A stretch of 64,000 nucleotides of DNA from Streptomyces misionensis (GCF_900104815.1 NZ_FNTD01000004.1:2930501-2994500), one strand, 5' to 3'. Shown: positions 45,064-55,713, numbered from the stretch's first letter. Program-made: numbers and translations. The notes: a model not told the origin generated them from the sequence alone.

Positions 45064-47178
45064 TCAGTTGGGTGGATAGATGAGGGCACCGGCGTCGATG
45101 TCGTCGACGTATCGGCCGGCGAGGTCGGCGTAGTACGCGGCGGACGGGTTGCCGTCCGAGAGGTCGGCGGCCTTGACGGTCGAGGATGTGGCGTTGCCGT
45201 CGGTGGAGACCGCTGCGGCGAAGTCGATGATCTGACCGGGGTAGTTGTCGAGCAGGTAGGTGTTGACCTCCTCGCGGGCGGCCTCCTGGGTCGCGGTGCC
45301 GGGATGGGCGGCGGTGAACGGCGCGATGGTGGCGAGATAGACGGTGATGTCGGAGTTCTGGGTGACCGGCTGCTGATTGATGGAGAGCTGGCTGTCATCG
45401 GTGGAGTACCCGCTCAGCCGGATGTCGAGGGAGGCCAGTCCGTCCTCCACCTCGGTGGCGCAGGTGTAGGCGTTGCCGGTGCAGTTCAGCAGGTCGGTGG
45501 CGCCGGTGGAGACGAGGACCGTTCGCACGTTGCCTTGGGTCAGCACATCGCGGTCCAAGGGGTTGAGCACGCCGAACGGGCTGGTGCTGCTGGTGATCTG
45601 CGGCAGCAGGCTGTTGCTGTCGGCGCCCGCGTTGAGCACGCCGTAGCGCACGGAGGCGTCCCCGTGGGGATCGTCGGCCAGGGCGTCGGTGATCGCATCG
45701 CTGAGGTGATGCCGGCCGTCGGCGCTTGCGGTCCCCCCGTTGACGCTCTGGTCTCCGTAGAGGACCAGCGAGCCGGCGGGATTTGAGGTGGAGGTGGTGA
45801 CGTCGATGCCGGAGAGGTACGGCAGACCGGTGTACGTGGTCTGCGTGTAGTGGGTGGCGTCCGTGTCACTGGTGCGGTCCGCGTGGTCGCTGACCCAGAC
45901 GGGAGTCCGGGCCACAGAGTGGCCGGGCATGGCGGGCGCCATGCCGCGCACCTGCAAACTGACCAGGACGGTTGCTTGCTGTTCGACGGTCAGGGTGACT
46001 GGGTCGCTGGTGGCGTCGCCGCCCGCCGGAATGGTGACGGAGGGGGAACCGTCGAAGGTCAGCGTCGCTGGTGCCGCGGCTGCGGTGGCGCCGGCTGCGG
46101 TGGTGTCCTGCAGGGCGACGGAAGCCGCGTCGAAGGTCACCGGAGTGGCACCCATGGCGTTGGACAGATGTACGCGTACTCCGCTTCCGCTGTCGGTGCC
46201 GATGCTGACGTGAGCCGGGATGCGCAGGGTCTGGCTGTCGACGGCCGCTGTGCTGCCGTCGGACGACTGCACTTTGCCGGTGTCCTGAACCGAGGCCCAG
46301 GTGCCGACCCAGTGCCGAGCGCTGGATCCGCTGCCGGTGGCGGTCGTCGGCCGTACACCCAGCCCGAGGATGTGCAGGGCGGGTCGGCCCGCCTGGACAC
46401 CGTTGGTGAGCTGGGGCAGGGAGACGCTGCTGATGACCGAGCCGGGGCAGGTCAGCGGGACGCTGATGGCATAGACCTTCGGACCGGAGCTCGGGCTGGT
46501 TTGGGTGTCGTCGCTGTGGTTCTCGTGGACAAGGGTGATCGAGGCCGCGGAGGACGGGCCGGAGAGCCAGTCCGGCACGGCGCTCAGGTCATAGCTCTGG
46601 TCGCTGGGGACGCCGTTGGGGTCCAGGCAGTTGTTCTTGGCGTAGGTGATGGTGCCGGTGGCGTTCGTGACTGGGGCGCCGGTGGCGAACGCGAGGAAGA
46701 CCACGGCGGCGCCGGTGTTGACCACACCGCTGTCCGGCAGGGTGACGGTCTGGCCGGAGGCCAGCATGTTGTCGTAGGCGCCGGTGCCGAACTCCGGCAG
46801 CGTGATGGTGGCGCCGTCGATGGTCACGGTTTTGCCGCTCTGCCAGCCCGCGGTCCCCGTCAGGTCGGTGGCGTTGAGGCTGTTGCCGGAGCCGTCGGCG
46901 TCGGCAGGGCTGGTCGTGGTGGTGAAGGTACTGGTGGCGGTGTTGTTCAGGCAGCCACTGGTGTCGTCGATCGCACAGGTCGGTCGGGCCACGGACAGGG
47001 AGCGGGTGCTGGGCGATGCGGTACGAGGTGGTTGAGCCGGGGTGCCGGACGCCGCGTGGGCCGACGCCGCGGTGGTCAGGAACCCGGCAGCCAGGGCCGC
47101 GGCCGCGACAGTGACGGCGACGACCGGTCTTGACCTGGGACGTCTGGATGCGTGCCTGGGTGAGCGGAAGACTGACAT
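45064..47178 (-). CDS. Large secreted SGNH/GDSL-family protein, catalytic residues apparently lost
   Basis: 704 aa. Signal peptide (RPRSRPVVAVTVAAAALAAGF to AHAASG, cleaved near residue 42). Residues 60-260 are a Thr/Ser-rich domain of unknown type. From about 310 the protein follows Streptomyces SGNH hydrolases (RHWVGTWASVQDTG; LRIPAHVSIGTDSGSGVRVHLSNAMG). Where the family has GDS, this has YGDQSVNGG (Gln477 in place of Ser by ungapped alignment), and the C-terminal DxxH site reads SDGNPSAAYY, without the His. ATG 47178 is used. It may be a binding protein rather than an esterase. Confidence 0.78.
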   Translation of the reverse strand: MSVFRSPRHASRRPRSRPVVAVTVAAAALAAGFLTTAASAHAASGTPAQPPRTASPSTRSLSVARPTCAIDDTSGCLNNTATSTFTTTTSPADADGSGNSLNATDLTGTAGWQSGKTVTIDGATITLPEFGTGAYDNMLASGQTVTLPDSGVVNTGAAVVFLAFATGAPVTNATGTITYAKNNCLDPNGVPSDQSYDLSAVPDWLSGPSSAASITLVHENHSDDTQTSPSSGPKVYAISVPLTCPGSVISSVSLPQLTNGVQAGRPALHILGLGVRPTTATGSGSSARHWVGTWASVQDTGKVQSSDGSTAAVDSQTLRIPAHVSIGTDSGSGVRVHLSNAMGATPVTFDAASVALQDTTAAGATAAAAPATLTFDGSPSVTIPAGGDATSDPVTLTVEQQATVLVSLQVRGMAPAMPGHSVARTPVWVSDHADRTSDTDATHYTQTTYTGLPYLSGIDVTTSTSNPAGSLVLYGDQSVNGGTASADGRHHLSDAITDALADDPHGDASVRYGVLNAGADSNSLLPQITSSTSPFGVLNPLDRDVLTQGNVRTVLVSTGATDLLNCTGNAYTCATEVEDGLASLDIRLSGYSTDDSQLSINQQPVTQNSDITVYLATIAPFTAAHPGTATQEAAREEVNTYLLDNYPGQIIDFAAAVSTDGNATSSTVKAADLSDGNPSAAYYADLAGRYVDDIDAGALIYPPN

Positions 47179-47486
47179 GGACGTCGGGGTCCTTCCCGGG
47201 GCACAAGCGGTCCCCCAGTGGGCCCGCGCCGCTGTGCATTCTGGAAGCTCGCCGTGCGCGCGGTCCATCGCTATTCGATCGCCAGGCGCCGACCGGCAGT
47301 CCCCTTCTGGCTCATGTGATCGGAGTTATGCCCTTAAGTTGGGTGACTCTTTCGTTCTTCTCGGGCCGATTTTTTACGCTCTGTTTCGACTTCGGGGCCG
47401 GATCGCGCGCGGTCAGGTTGTGGGTCGTCTACGCCTAGATCGATGAGCGGCTGGAGGCTCCGGTTCTCGGCGAGGTGCGTGACCGG
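47179..47486. other. Intergenic region, no gene supported
   Basis: About 300 bp between the SGNH-like gene and the hydrolase terminator. It is less G+C-rich than its surroundings (for example TTCGTTCTTCTCGGGCCGAT near 47352) and should contain the promoter of the SGNH-like gene; no sigma site is clear enough to name. Confidence 0.5.
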
Positions 47487-47523
47487 CCGTTCCTGTCCGG
47501 CCTGGTTGGCCGGACAGGAACGG
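47487..47523 (-). terminator. Hairpin terminator after alpha/beta hydrolase gene
   Basis: A 16-bp perfect stem (CCGTTCCTGTCCGGCC with its complement) and a 5-nt loop, 7 nt downstream of the hydrolase stop on the minus strand. Confidence 0.8.
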
Positions 47524-47529
47524 GATGGG

Positions 47530-48498
<969 letters not shown>

Positions 48499-48555
48499 GG
48501 TGAACTCCCTGGTCGGAACGGTTGTGAGTGGCTGCCCACCCCCAGAAGACTATGA

Positions 48556-48587
48556 CGCAATTACATTGTGCGCAATGCAATTGTGCG
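48556..48587. promoter_or_regulatory. Two overlapping 17-bp operator-like sites
   Basis: CGCAATTACATTGTGCG (48556-48572) and CGCAATGCAATTGTGCG (48571-48587) differ only in the central three bases and are spaced 15 bp. Each is a dyad around CAATnnnATTG. They lie in the divergent region between the hydrolase and the MarR gene, where a MarR dimer pair would bind. Confidence 0.65.
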
Positions 48588-48660
48588 CGTTGAAATTTAG
48601 CCATCGGTGACCTACGCTGGTGCGCGCGGACGACGCGTGTGACGCGAGAGGAGACCCGGC

Positions 48661-49122
48661 GTGAACAGCACCGAGAACGACACCGAGGAGGGCTTTTCCC
48701 TGCTCCTGGACGACCAGCTGTGCTTCGCCCTGTACGCGGCCTCCCGCGCCGTGACCAACCGCTACCGGCCGCTCCTGGAAGCCTTGGGACTGACCTACCC
48801 GCAGTACCTGGTGATGCTGGTGCTGTGGGAGCACGACACAGTGCCGATCAAGGACATCGGGGCCGCCCTCCAACTCGACTACGGCACGCTCACGCCACTG
48901 ATCAAGCGCCTGGAGCAGGCCGGCCTGGTCCGCCGCGAGCGACGCCCCGACGACGAGCGCACCGTCCTGGTCACCCTCACCGGGCAAGGACAGGAACTGC
49001 GCGAGCGGGCCCGGACGATCCCGACGGCAATCGGTGACGCCATGGGCCTGTCGCCCGCCCAGTTCGACCAGGCACGCCGACTCCTGCGCCTGCTGACCGC
49101 CAACGTCTCCGCCGGTGGCTAG
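48661..49122 (+). CDS. OhrR-type MarR-family transcriptional regulator
   Basis: 153 aa. LLDDQLCFALYAASRAVTNRY contains the single peroxide-sensing Cys of OhrR (about residue 21); GLTYPQYLVMLVLWEHDTVPIKDIGAALQLDYGTLTPLIKRLEQAGLVRRERRPDDERTVLVTLT is the winged helix. Such repressors release DNA when the Cys is oxidised by organic hydroperoxides. The usual ohr peroxidase gene is absent; the divergent partner is an esterase. The stop codon TAG (49120-49122) lies inside the CTAG end of the adjacent MITE-like element. Confidence 0.88.
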   Translation: MNSTENDTEEGFSLLLDDQLCFALYAASRAVTNRYRPLLEALGLTYPQYLVMLVLWEHDTVPIKDIGAALQLDYGTLTPLIKRLEQAGLVRRERRPDDERTVLVTLTGQGQELRERARTIPTAIGDAMGLSPAQFDQARRLLRLLTANVSAGG

Positions 49123-49286
49123 TGCCGTGGCCGGGAAGGTTCGCCGGAAAGCTCGCGGCGTCCGGTGCGGTGCATCGCAAGGCGGAGCGTCGCCCGCGTA
49201 CTGGATGTACTCGGGTGACGCGACAACGCGGCGAGGTGCCGTGCCGGGCGTCGCGAGCCGGTGAACCTTTCCGGTCACAGCACTAG
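49119..49286. mobile_element. MITE-like non-coding element, 168 bp
   Basis: Bounded by CTAG at both ends, with inverted termini: left AGTGCCGTGGCCGGGAAGG, right (as complement) AGTGCTGTGACCGGAAAGG. A shortened copy with the same termini lies at 5378-5433. No ORF has coding character. It resembles interspersed elements I recall from other Streptomyces genomes; a transposase in trans would be needed to move it. Confidence 0.75.
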
Positions 49287-49440
49287 ACGATTCCTCGACC
49301 AGAGCGTCCCGCCCGCGCCCTGTTGAGCGAACACGGTCCGAGCCTCCTCCCGACGGGTGAGGGTGCTCGGTTGTTCCCAGTCGGCGCCCGCCTTGCACGG
49401 CCGCCCCGCTCCCTTTCGAGGTGGGGGTCGGCCGGCCGGA

Positions 49441-50841
49441 TCACTCGTTCGGCTGCTCGCGTTTGCGGAGGATGACCAGGACGGCGCCGCCGATGACGAC
49501 CAGGCCGATGGCGACGCCGGCGATCAGGGGGGTCAGGGCGGAGCCGCCGGTCGCGGCGAGGTTCGTGTCGTCGGGGGTGGGGGTGGTGATCGGGGTGGGC
49601 TCGCCCATGGTCTGGGTGGTGGTCTTCGAGACGATCGTGCCCTGGATCTTGCAGTCCAGGACGCCCGTGAAGCGCCGGCTGAAGCCGTCGGGGCCGGTGA
49701 TCGTGAAGTCGTAGCCCTGGTCCTCCTGGAGGGGGACGCCGATGGTGCGGGTGGCACCGGCCGGGACGGTGTGCTCGGTGTCCATCAGGCGGAAGGTGAA
49801 GGGCTGGTCGCCCTTGTTGACGGCCAGGATGTCCACCGTGCCCTTGGCGCAGTTCTTGCGCGCCGAGACCGCCGGTATCGCGCCCCGCGCCGCCCAGCCG
49901 GCCGTCGCCGTCGCGGAGACCGCGGACTCGCTGGAGCCGGCCAGGATCTGGGTCTGGCTGCGGCTGTCGGAGGCGAGCGCGCGGCCCACCGGGACGGTCG
50001 TCGACGCCTGCACGGTCAGCTGGGCGGAGCCGTCCGCCGCGTCCTGCGGGATGCGGAAGTAGATCCGGCTGCCGTTCTTCGCGACCGTCAGCGGCTTGCC
50101 GGCCTTGTCGGTGATCCGGGCGCCGCCGGCGGCCACGCCCGCGGGCGGTATCACCGTGACGGCACTCGCGTTGGTGTGCACGGTCACCGGGCCCACCAGC
50201 GCGCCGGGCCGGCCGGAGACCGCGGACGGGTCCAGCGACAGCGAGGCGGGCGGCTCGGCGCTGTCCCGCGCGCTGCGCTCCAGATAGTCGGCGAGCTTCT
50301 CGGCCTGCGGATCCACGGCGTCGACCTTGGCGTGGTCCGAGTACCGCCAGATCGCCACCTGCGTGCCGACCGCCGCGTCCTGCTCGGTGAGGCCGTGCGT
50401 CCCGGCCCGCCGGGCGAGCGCGGCGAGATCGTTGACCTGCGGATAGGAGTTGCGCAGGATCCAGCGGATCTTGCCCGCGTCCCGGTTGGTGCCGAGCGAC
50501 GTGCCGCTCCAGGACGTCTCCTGGTAGTGGGCGTCGCGCTGGACCGGGTTGTGCAGGTCGACGCAGTACGTCTGCAGGGTGCCGCCGCCGTCCACGGACA
50601 TCTCGAAGAGTCCCGCGGACACCCGCTGGTCGCCGCCCGCGTCGTGGACCACGGCCTCGCCGAAGGTCTTCAGGCCGTCGATGGTGGCCGTCGCCCCGCC
50701 CTCGGTCTGCGGTGCCACATCGGCCGAGGCGGTACCCGCGCCGGACAGCATCCCGACCGCCACGAGCCCGGACACCGTGGCGGTGGCGGCCAGGCGGGCC
50801 ACGGCGGTGGACCGGCAGAACCCAGACAGCGCAACAAGCAC
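49441..50841 (-). CDS. Thioester-domain (TQXA) LAxTG cell-wall-anchored protein
   Basis: 466 aa. Signal peptide (RLAATATVSGLVAVGMLSG to ASADVA). The thioester domain (about 45-175) has the Cys in QTYCVDLHNP and the TQVAIW motif that together form an internal Cys-Gln bond used for covalent attachment. Beta-sandwich repeats follow. The sortase signal LAATGG, a hydrophobic stretch (PLIAGVAIGLVVIGGAVLVIL) and RKREQ end the protein; LAxTG is the class E sortase motif of Streptomyces. GTG 50841 with AAGGGG 8 nt upstream. Confidence 0.88.
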   Translation of the reverse strand: MLVALSGFCRSTAVARLAATATVSGLVAVGMLSGAGTASADVAPQTEGGATATIDGLKTFGEAVVHDAGGDQRVSAGLFEMSVDGGGTLQTYCVDLHNPVQRDAHYQETSWSGTSLGTNRDAGKIRWILRNSYPQVNDLAALARRAGTHGLTEQDAAVGTQVAIWRYSDHAKVDAVDPQAEKLADYLERSARDSAEPPASLSLDPSAVSGRPGALVGPVTVHTNASAVTVIPPAGVAAGGARITDKAGKPLTVAKNGSRIYFRIPQDAADGSAQLTVQASTTVPVGRALASDSRSQTQILAGSSESAVSATATAGWAARGAIPAVSARKNCAKGTVDILAVNKGDQPFTFRLMDTEHTVPAGATRTIGVPLQEDQGYDFTITGPDGFSRRFTGVLDCKIQGTIVSKTTTQTMGEPTPITTPTPDDTNLAATGGSALTPLIAGVAIGLVVIGGAVLVILRKREQPNE

Positions 50842-51054
50842 AGAATTCCCCTTCGAGCAGGACCCGTCGGACGTCGGGGAAGGTCCCACCAGCAGAATCG
50901 GCGGCCCCGAGAGGCACGCCCGGCATCCTATGAACCGGGCGACGCCTCCCCCGCCGGTCGGATGATCCGACGGCTGATCCGATCCGGAATCGTTATCGCC
51001 GGACCGCACTTGAGCAGGGCTTATCGACAAATCCACTCGCCGCGGACGCTGACA

Positions 51055-51531
51055 TCACGTCACCGTGGCTGGTTCTGACTGCTGTTGGGCGAGGGCGCCG
51101 TCCCCCGTCGCCGCAGGTGCCGGTGTCTCCCAGTCGGGTTCCGGGCGGGGCTGCGCGACCGGCGGCTCCGGTTTCGCCGCGCGGCGGAAGACCGCCGTGC
51201 CCCGGGAGAGGTCGTGTCCGATCGCCGTGGCGTCGATGTCCGCCGACGCCCACTGCTGCTGCCCCTCGCGCCCGTCCGTGCGCACCTTCAGCCGGCCCTG
51301 CACCACGAGCGGCTGGCCCACCTCCACCGACGCCATCGCGTTGGCGGCGAGCTGACGGTTGGCCCACACCGTGAAGAAGTTGGTGTGCCCGTCCGTCCAG
51401 GCGCTCTTCTCGCGGTCCCAGTAGCGCGCGGTGGCCGCGAGCCGGAACCGGAGCGACGGCCCCGCCGCCAGCTCCCGGTACACCGGCGCGGTCGCCACAT
51501 TGCCCACCACGCACACCACGGTCTCGTTCAC
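51055..51531 (-). CDS. ssbB: Single-stranded DNA-binding protein SsbB
   Basis: 158 aa with an N-terminal OB fold (VVCVVGNVATAPVYRELAAGPSLRFRLAATARYW, then NFFTVWANRQLAANAMASVEVGQPLVVQGRLKV). The tail is short, Gln/Pro-rich and lacks the acidic C-terminal tip of SsbA, which is the mark of SsbB paralogues; in S. coelicolor SsbB serves chromosome segregation at sporulation. GTG 51531 with GGAGGGGAG upstream. It lies next to dynB, another sporulation gene. Confidence 0.88.
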   Translation of the reverse strand: MNETVVCVVGNVATAPVYRELAAGPSLRFRLAATARYWDREKSAWTDGHTNFFTVWANRQLAANAMASVEVGQPLVVQGRLKVRTDGREGQQQWASADIDATAIGHDLSRGTAVFRRAAKPEPPVAQPRPEPDWETPAPAATGDGALAQQQSEPATVT

Positions 51532-51738
51532 TTCTCGCTCCCCTCCGCCCGCCCCGTGCGGTCCGCCGATGCGGTCCGGCCGAGCGGGCGACACGTACGG
51601 GCCCCTCCCGTACGGCGGCGTCCGCCACGACCTCAGACTGCCCGCCTCGGGCCGAGCCCGCCGAGCGCTGTGGACGGTCCCCCGCCTGTGGAAAACCCCG
51701 CCACCCACACGAGTGCCGACCCGCCGGGGAGACCGGGT

Positions 51739-54099
51739 TCAGCCCGCCGCGGCGTCCGCCCGCACGACCTTCCCGTACTGCTCCCGCACCTCCCGGTACC
51801 GCAGCAACTCCGCCGCCACCGGATCCAGCACCCGCGCCCGGCCGCAGCTCGCGGCCGCCTCCCGCAATCGCCGTTCCGCGTCCTGGCCATGGCGCCGCGC
51901 GGGCCCCCGTGCCGCCATCCGGCACCCCCACTCCACCAGCGGCCCGCCGATGATCCCGCACACCATCAACAGCACCGGAACACCGAGGTTGGGCGCCATC
52001 ACCCCGGCGATCTGACCGACCAGCCACAGCCCGCCGGCGATCTGCACCAGGGTCATCGCCGCCTGCACCAGCACCGCCGCCGGCCACCAGCCCGGTCGCG
52101 GCGGCCGCCCGGACGGCTCCCCGGCGCGTTCCGCCAGCTCGTCCAGCGCCTCCGGCAATCCCCGCGCGCCGCGCACGGCGGCCTCGCGCACCGCCTGCGC
52201 CCACGGCACCGGCAGCCCCGCCGACGCCCGGTCGGCCACCGTGCGCACCGCCTGCTCCACCCGCTGCCGCGCCGTCGCCTCCTCCTCCGTCTGGACGCGC
52301 ACCTGGTGCCGGCCGGTCGGGGCGGTGCCGCGCCGCTGGTACCAGCGCCACAGCCGCAGCCAGGGTGTGCCGCAGGCCCGGTTGGCGTTGCGCAGCCAGG
52401 CCCGCTCGGCGGCGTCGCCCGCCGCGGTGGCGCCCACCGCGTCCGCGAGCCGCGCGGCGAACTCCTCGCGCGCCTCCTCGCTGAGGCCGACTCGGCGCCC
52501 GGCGGCGTAGACCGGCCGCAGCTCGGCCGCGGCGGCGTCCACGTCGGCGGAGACCCGGCGGGCCGCCGCACCCCGCTCGGTCACGAACTCGCCCAGCGCC
52601 TCGCGCAGTTCGCCGACGCCCTCCCCGGTGAGCGCGGACAGCGCGAGCACCGTGGCGCCGGGTTCGCCGTGCTCGCCGAGCGCCACCCCGTCGTCGTCCA
52701 GCAGCCGCCGCAGGTCGTCCAGGACCATGTCGGCCGCCTCCCCGGGCAGCCGGTCCACCTGGTTGAGCACGATGAACATGACCTCGGCGTGCCCGGCCAT
52801 CGGCCGCAGATAGCGCTCGTGCAGCACGGCGTCGGCGTACTTCTCCGGGTCGACCACCCAGATCACCGCGTCGACCAGCTTCAGGATCCGTTCGACCTGC
52901 TCACGGTGCTGTACGGCGGCGGAGTCGTGGTCGGGCAGGTCGATCAGGACCAGTCCGCGCAGCTGCTTCTCGCCGTCCGGGCTGTGCAGCGGACGGCGGC
53001 GCAACCGGCCGGGGATGCCGAGCCGGTCGATGAGGCCCGCGGCGCCGTCGCTCCAACTGCACGCGATCGGCGAGGCGGTGGTCGGGCGCCGTACCCCGGT
53101 CTCCGAAATGGCTACCCCGGCCAGGGTGTTGAACAGCTGCGACTTGCCGCTGCCGGTGGCACCCGCGATGGCGACGACCGTGTGCCGGCCGGACAGCTTG
53201 CGGCGCGCCGCCGCCTCGTCCAGGACCCGGCCCGCCTCGGCGAGGGTCTGGCCGTCCAGCCTGGCCCGGGAGAGTCCGACGAGTTCGCGCAGCGCGTCCA
53301 GCCGGGAGCGCAGGGGACCCTCGTAGGCGAGCGGGACCGGGGGGACGGCACCGCCCGGACCACGGCCGGGAGCCGGTTCCAGGGCGGTGGCGCGTCCGGC
53401 GGTGAGGGCGGCGGCGTCGGTGACGCGACGGGCGATCAGACCGTCGTCCCACGCTCCGGTGGAGTCGGCGGGAGCGGACGGGTCCGTGCCGGATGGGGCG
53501 GAAGTGGCGGACGTTGCGGAAGTGACCGGCGCGGTCTCGGATGCGGACCCGGACCCGGACCCGGAGGGGGAACTGGAACCGGCCCCCGATGGGGAGCCCG
53601 AACCGGAGCGCAAGCCGGGGCGTGAGCCGGAGCGCGAGCCGGCTCCGGCCGCATCGGACGCAACCCCCGCTTCCTCCGCCTCCCCGCCATCCCCCGCATC
53701 GGAACCACCGGAGGCCTCGGAACCACCGGCAACGCCACCGGAACCCGGGCCGTCCCGCTCCCCATCCCCATCCGCCTCCGCCTTCTCCACCTTCTCCTTC
53801 TGCTCCGTCTTCTCCCACTCCTCCCCCTGCTCGCCGTTCCCCCCGTTCCCCGCGTCCTCCCTGTTCTCCGGCTCCTCCCCTCCCCCGGCGCTCCCGTCGT
53901 CCGCCCCCGCCTCCGGGGCCGGACGAGTGCCGGCCGCGTCGTCCCCCTCGACGCGTTTCCCGAGGTCGATGACCCGCGCCCGCGCGTGCCCGGTGTCCTG
54001 CCGCACGAGTCCATCCCCGGCTCCGCTGTGACTGCTGGAACCGGTGTGCTCGACGTGCTCCATGTGCTCGATGTGCTCCTGGTCAGTGACGGCGGTCAC
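51739..54099 (-). CDS. dynB: Dynamin-like GTPase DynB (YfjP family)
   Basis: 786 aa. A disordered acidic/Ser-rich N-terminus (about 1-220), then the GTPase: P-loop AIAGATGSGKSQLFNTL, switch region and VLIDLPDHDS, and NQVD-type specificity motif VLNQVDRL. Two membrane helices near the C-terminus (VLVQAAMTLVQIAGGLWLVG; APNLGVPVLLMVCGIIGGPLV). This matches DynB, which with DynA stabilises FtsZ rings at sporulation septa in S. venezuelae. GTG 54099 lies 3 nt after the dynA stop, whose last codons AAG GAG AGG supply its ribosome site. Confidence 0.82.
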   Translation of the reverse strand: MTAVTDQEHIEHMEHVEHTGSSSHSGAGDGLVRQDTGHARARVIDLGKRVEGDDAAGTRPAPEAGADDGSAGGGEEPENREDAGNGGNGEQGEEWEKTEQKEKVEKAEADGDGERDGPGSGGVAGGSEASGGSDAGDGGEAEEAGVASDAAGAGSRSGSRPGLRSGSGSPSGAGSSSPSGSGSGSASETAPVTSATSATSAPSGTDPSAPADSTGAWDDGLIARRVTDAAALTAGRATALEPAPGRGPGGAVPPVPLAYEGPLRSRLDALRELVGLSRARLDGQTLAEAGRVLDEAAARRKLSGRHTVVAIAGATGSGKSQLFNTLAGVAISETGVRRPTTASPIACSWSDGAAGLIDRLGIPGRLRRRPLHSPDGEKQLRGLVLIDLPDHDSAAVQHREQVERILKLVDAVIWVVDPEKYADAVLHERYLRPMAGHAEVMFIVLNQVDRLPGEAADMVLDDLRRLLDDDGVALGEHGEPGATVLALSALTGEGVGELREALGEFVTERGAAARRVSADVDAAAAELRPVYAAGRRVGLSEEAREEFAARLADAVGATAAGDAAERAWLRNANRACGTPWLRLWRWYQRRGTAPTGRHQVRVQTEEEATARQRVEQAVRTVADRASAGLPVPWAQAVREAAVRGARGLPEALDELAERAGEPSGRPPRPGWWPAAVLVQAAMTLVQIAGGLWLVGQIAGVMAPNLGVPVLLMVCGIIGGPLVEWGCRMAARGPARRHGQDAERRLREAAASCGRARVLDPVAAELLRYREVREQYGKVVRADAAAG

Positions 54100-54102
54100 C
54101 GG

Positions 54103-55713
54103 TCACCTCTCCTTCTGCAGTACGGACAGGGCGGCGATGAGTTCGGCCTGGGGCTCGGGATGGATGTCGAGGGCGTCGAGCGGGGCGAGTCGGCGTTCGC
54201 GTTCGCGGTGCACGACACGGTCCACGTGCTCGGTGAGCAGCCGTTCGGCCCGGTCGCGCAGGCGCAGCGCGCCATGGGCGCCGACCCGGTCGGCCAGCCG
54301 CTCGCCCGCGTTGCGCGCCCGGCGCCCGCCCAGCAGGGCGGTGGCGGCGAGGGCGGCCACGGCCTCGGGGTCGGGCGCGACGGCGCGCTCCAGTTCGCGC
54401 GCCTCCTCCTCGGCGTACTCCTCCAGCTCGCGCCGCCAGCGCCGTACCGCGAGGCCGATACGGTGCTCGGCGCTCTCCGGGGAGGGATCGCGCCCGGCGA
54501 GGCCCGGGGCCTGCGCGGCGGGCTCGCGCTGCCAGGCCTCGGCCACCCGCTCGTCGGCTGCGGTGACGGCGCACAGCAGCAGCGCGGCCAGACTCTCCAC
54601 CAGGGCGTCGAGGAGTTCGCCCGCGGTGCAGTCCAGGGGGAAGGCGCGCCAGCGTTTGAGGGCGTCCCCGGCGAGTACGGCACCCGACTGGAGGCGGGCT
54701 CGGAGCCGGGCGTGCTCGCCGTCGTACGCGCCCTCCACGGCGGAGGTGAGCCGGAGCGCCGCCGCGTACTGGGCGGCGGCGGCACCGGCCAGCTCGGGCA
54801 TCCGGGTGCGCAGCGAGTCGAGCAGGCCGTGGGCGGTACGGGCCATGACGTACTGCCGGGCGCCGGGGTCCTGGGCGTGGTGGGCGAGCCAGGCGCGCAG
54901 CGGCGCGACGGCGGTGGCGGGCAGCAGGCCCGCGCTCCACACCGACTCGGGCAGCTCGGGCACGGTGAAGCGGGGCACGTCGCCGAGGCCGGCCTTGGTG
55001 AGCAGGGCGGCGTACTGCCGGGACACCTCCGAGACGACCTGGTGGGGCACCCGGTCCAGGACGGTGACGAGGGTGGCGTCGTACTCCTTGGCGGTGCGCA
55101 GCAGGTGCCAGGGGACGGCGTCGGCGTAGCGGGCGGCGCTGGTGACCATCACCCAGATGTCGGCGGCGCACAGCAGCTCGGCGGCGAGGACGCGGTTCTC
55201 GGCGACCAGGGAGTCGACGTCGGGGGCGTCGAGGAGGGCGAGGCCGCGCGGGAGGGTCTCGGCGGTCTCGATGCGCAGGGCGCGCGCGGGCTGATCGGCG
55301 GGGAGCAGGAGGTCGTCGTCGCGGGGGTCGTGGTGGGGCAGCCAGACGCGGGCGAGGTCGGGCAGCACGCGCACACCGCTGAACCAGTGGTGATCCGCCG
55401 GATGGCAGACCAGGACCGGGGTGCGGGTCGTCGGCCGGATCACGCCCGCCTCGCTCACCCGGCGCCCGACGAGAGAGTTGACGAGCGTCGACTTCCCGGC
55501 GCCGGTGGACCCGCCGACGACGGCCAGCAGCGGCGCCTCGGGCGCCCGTAGTCTGGGTACGAGGTAGTCGTCCAACTGGGCGAGGAGCTCGTCCCGGTTG
55601 GCGCGGGCGCGGGGGGCACCGGCCAGCGGCAGCGGAAAGCGTGCGGCGGCGACACGGTCGCGCAGAGCGGAGAGTGTGTCGAGCAGCTGGGGCCGTACGT
55701 CCAAGGTCACCAC
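54103..55713 (-). CDS. dynA: Dynamin-like GTPase DynA
   Basis: 536 aa. P-loop [31 protein letters not shown] (switch II) and VTVLDRV (specificity region) make an intact GTPase of the dynamin/YfjP type; the remainder is helical, without membrane segments. Upstream partner of DynB in the same operon. Start GTG 55713 ([11 protein letters not shown]) is chosen over ATG 55752. TAAAAT at 55731-55737 suggests a promoter close to the start and a short or leaderless message. Confidence 0.82.
   Translation of the reverse strand: MVTLDVRPQLLDTLSALRDRVAAARFPLPLAGAPRARANRDELLAQLDDYLVPRLRAPEAPLLAVVGGSTGAGKSTLVNSLVGRRVSEAGVIRPTTRTPVLVCHPADHHWFSGVRVLPDLARVWLPHHDPRDDDLLLPADQPARALRIETAETLPRGLALLDAPDVDSLVAENRVLAAELLCAADIWVMVTSAARYADAVPWHLLRTAKEYDATLVTVLDRVPHQVVSEVSRQYAALLTKAGLGDVPRFTVPELPESVWSAGLLPATAVAPLRAWLAHHAQDPGARQYVMARTAHGLLDSLRTRMPELAGAAAAQYAAALRLTSAVEGAYDGEHARLRARLQSGAVLAGDALKRWRAFPLDCTAGELLDALVESLAALLLCAVTAADERVAEAWQREPAAQAPGLAGRDPSPESAEHRIGLAVRRWRRELEEYAEEEARELERAVAPDPEAVAALAATALLGGRRARNAGERLADRVGAHGALRLRDRAERLLTEHVDRVVHRERERRLAPLDALDIHPEPQAELIAALSVLQKER

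Noticed and set aside
51650..51720. Possible DnaA boxes in the gap before dynB
   Set aside because: Only two weak matches and no AT-rich region; the replication origin is normally next to dnaA, which is absent.
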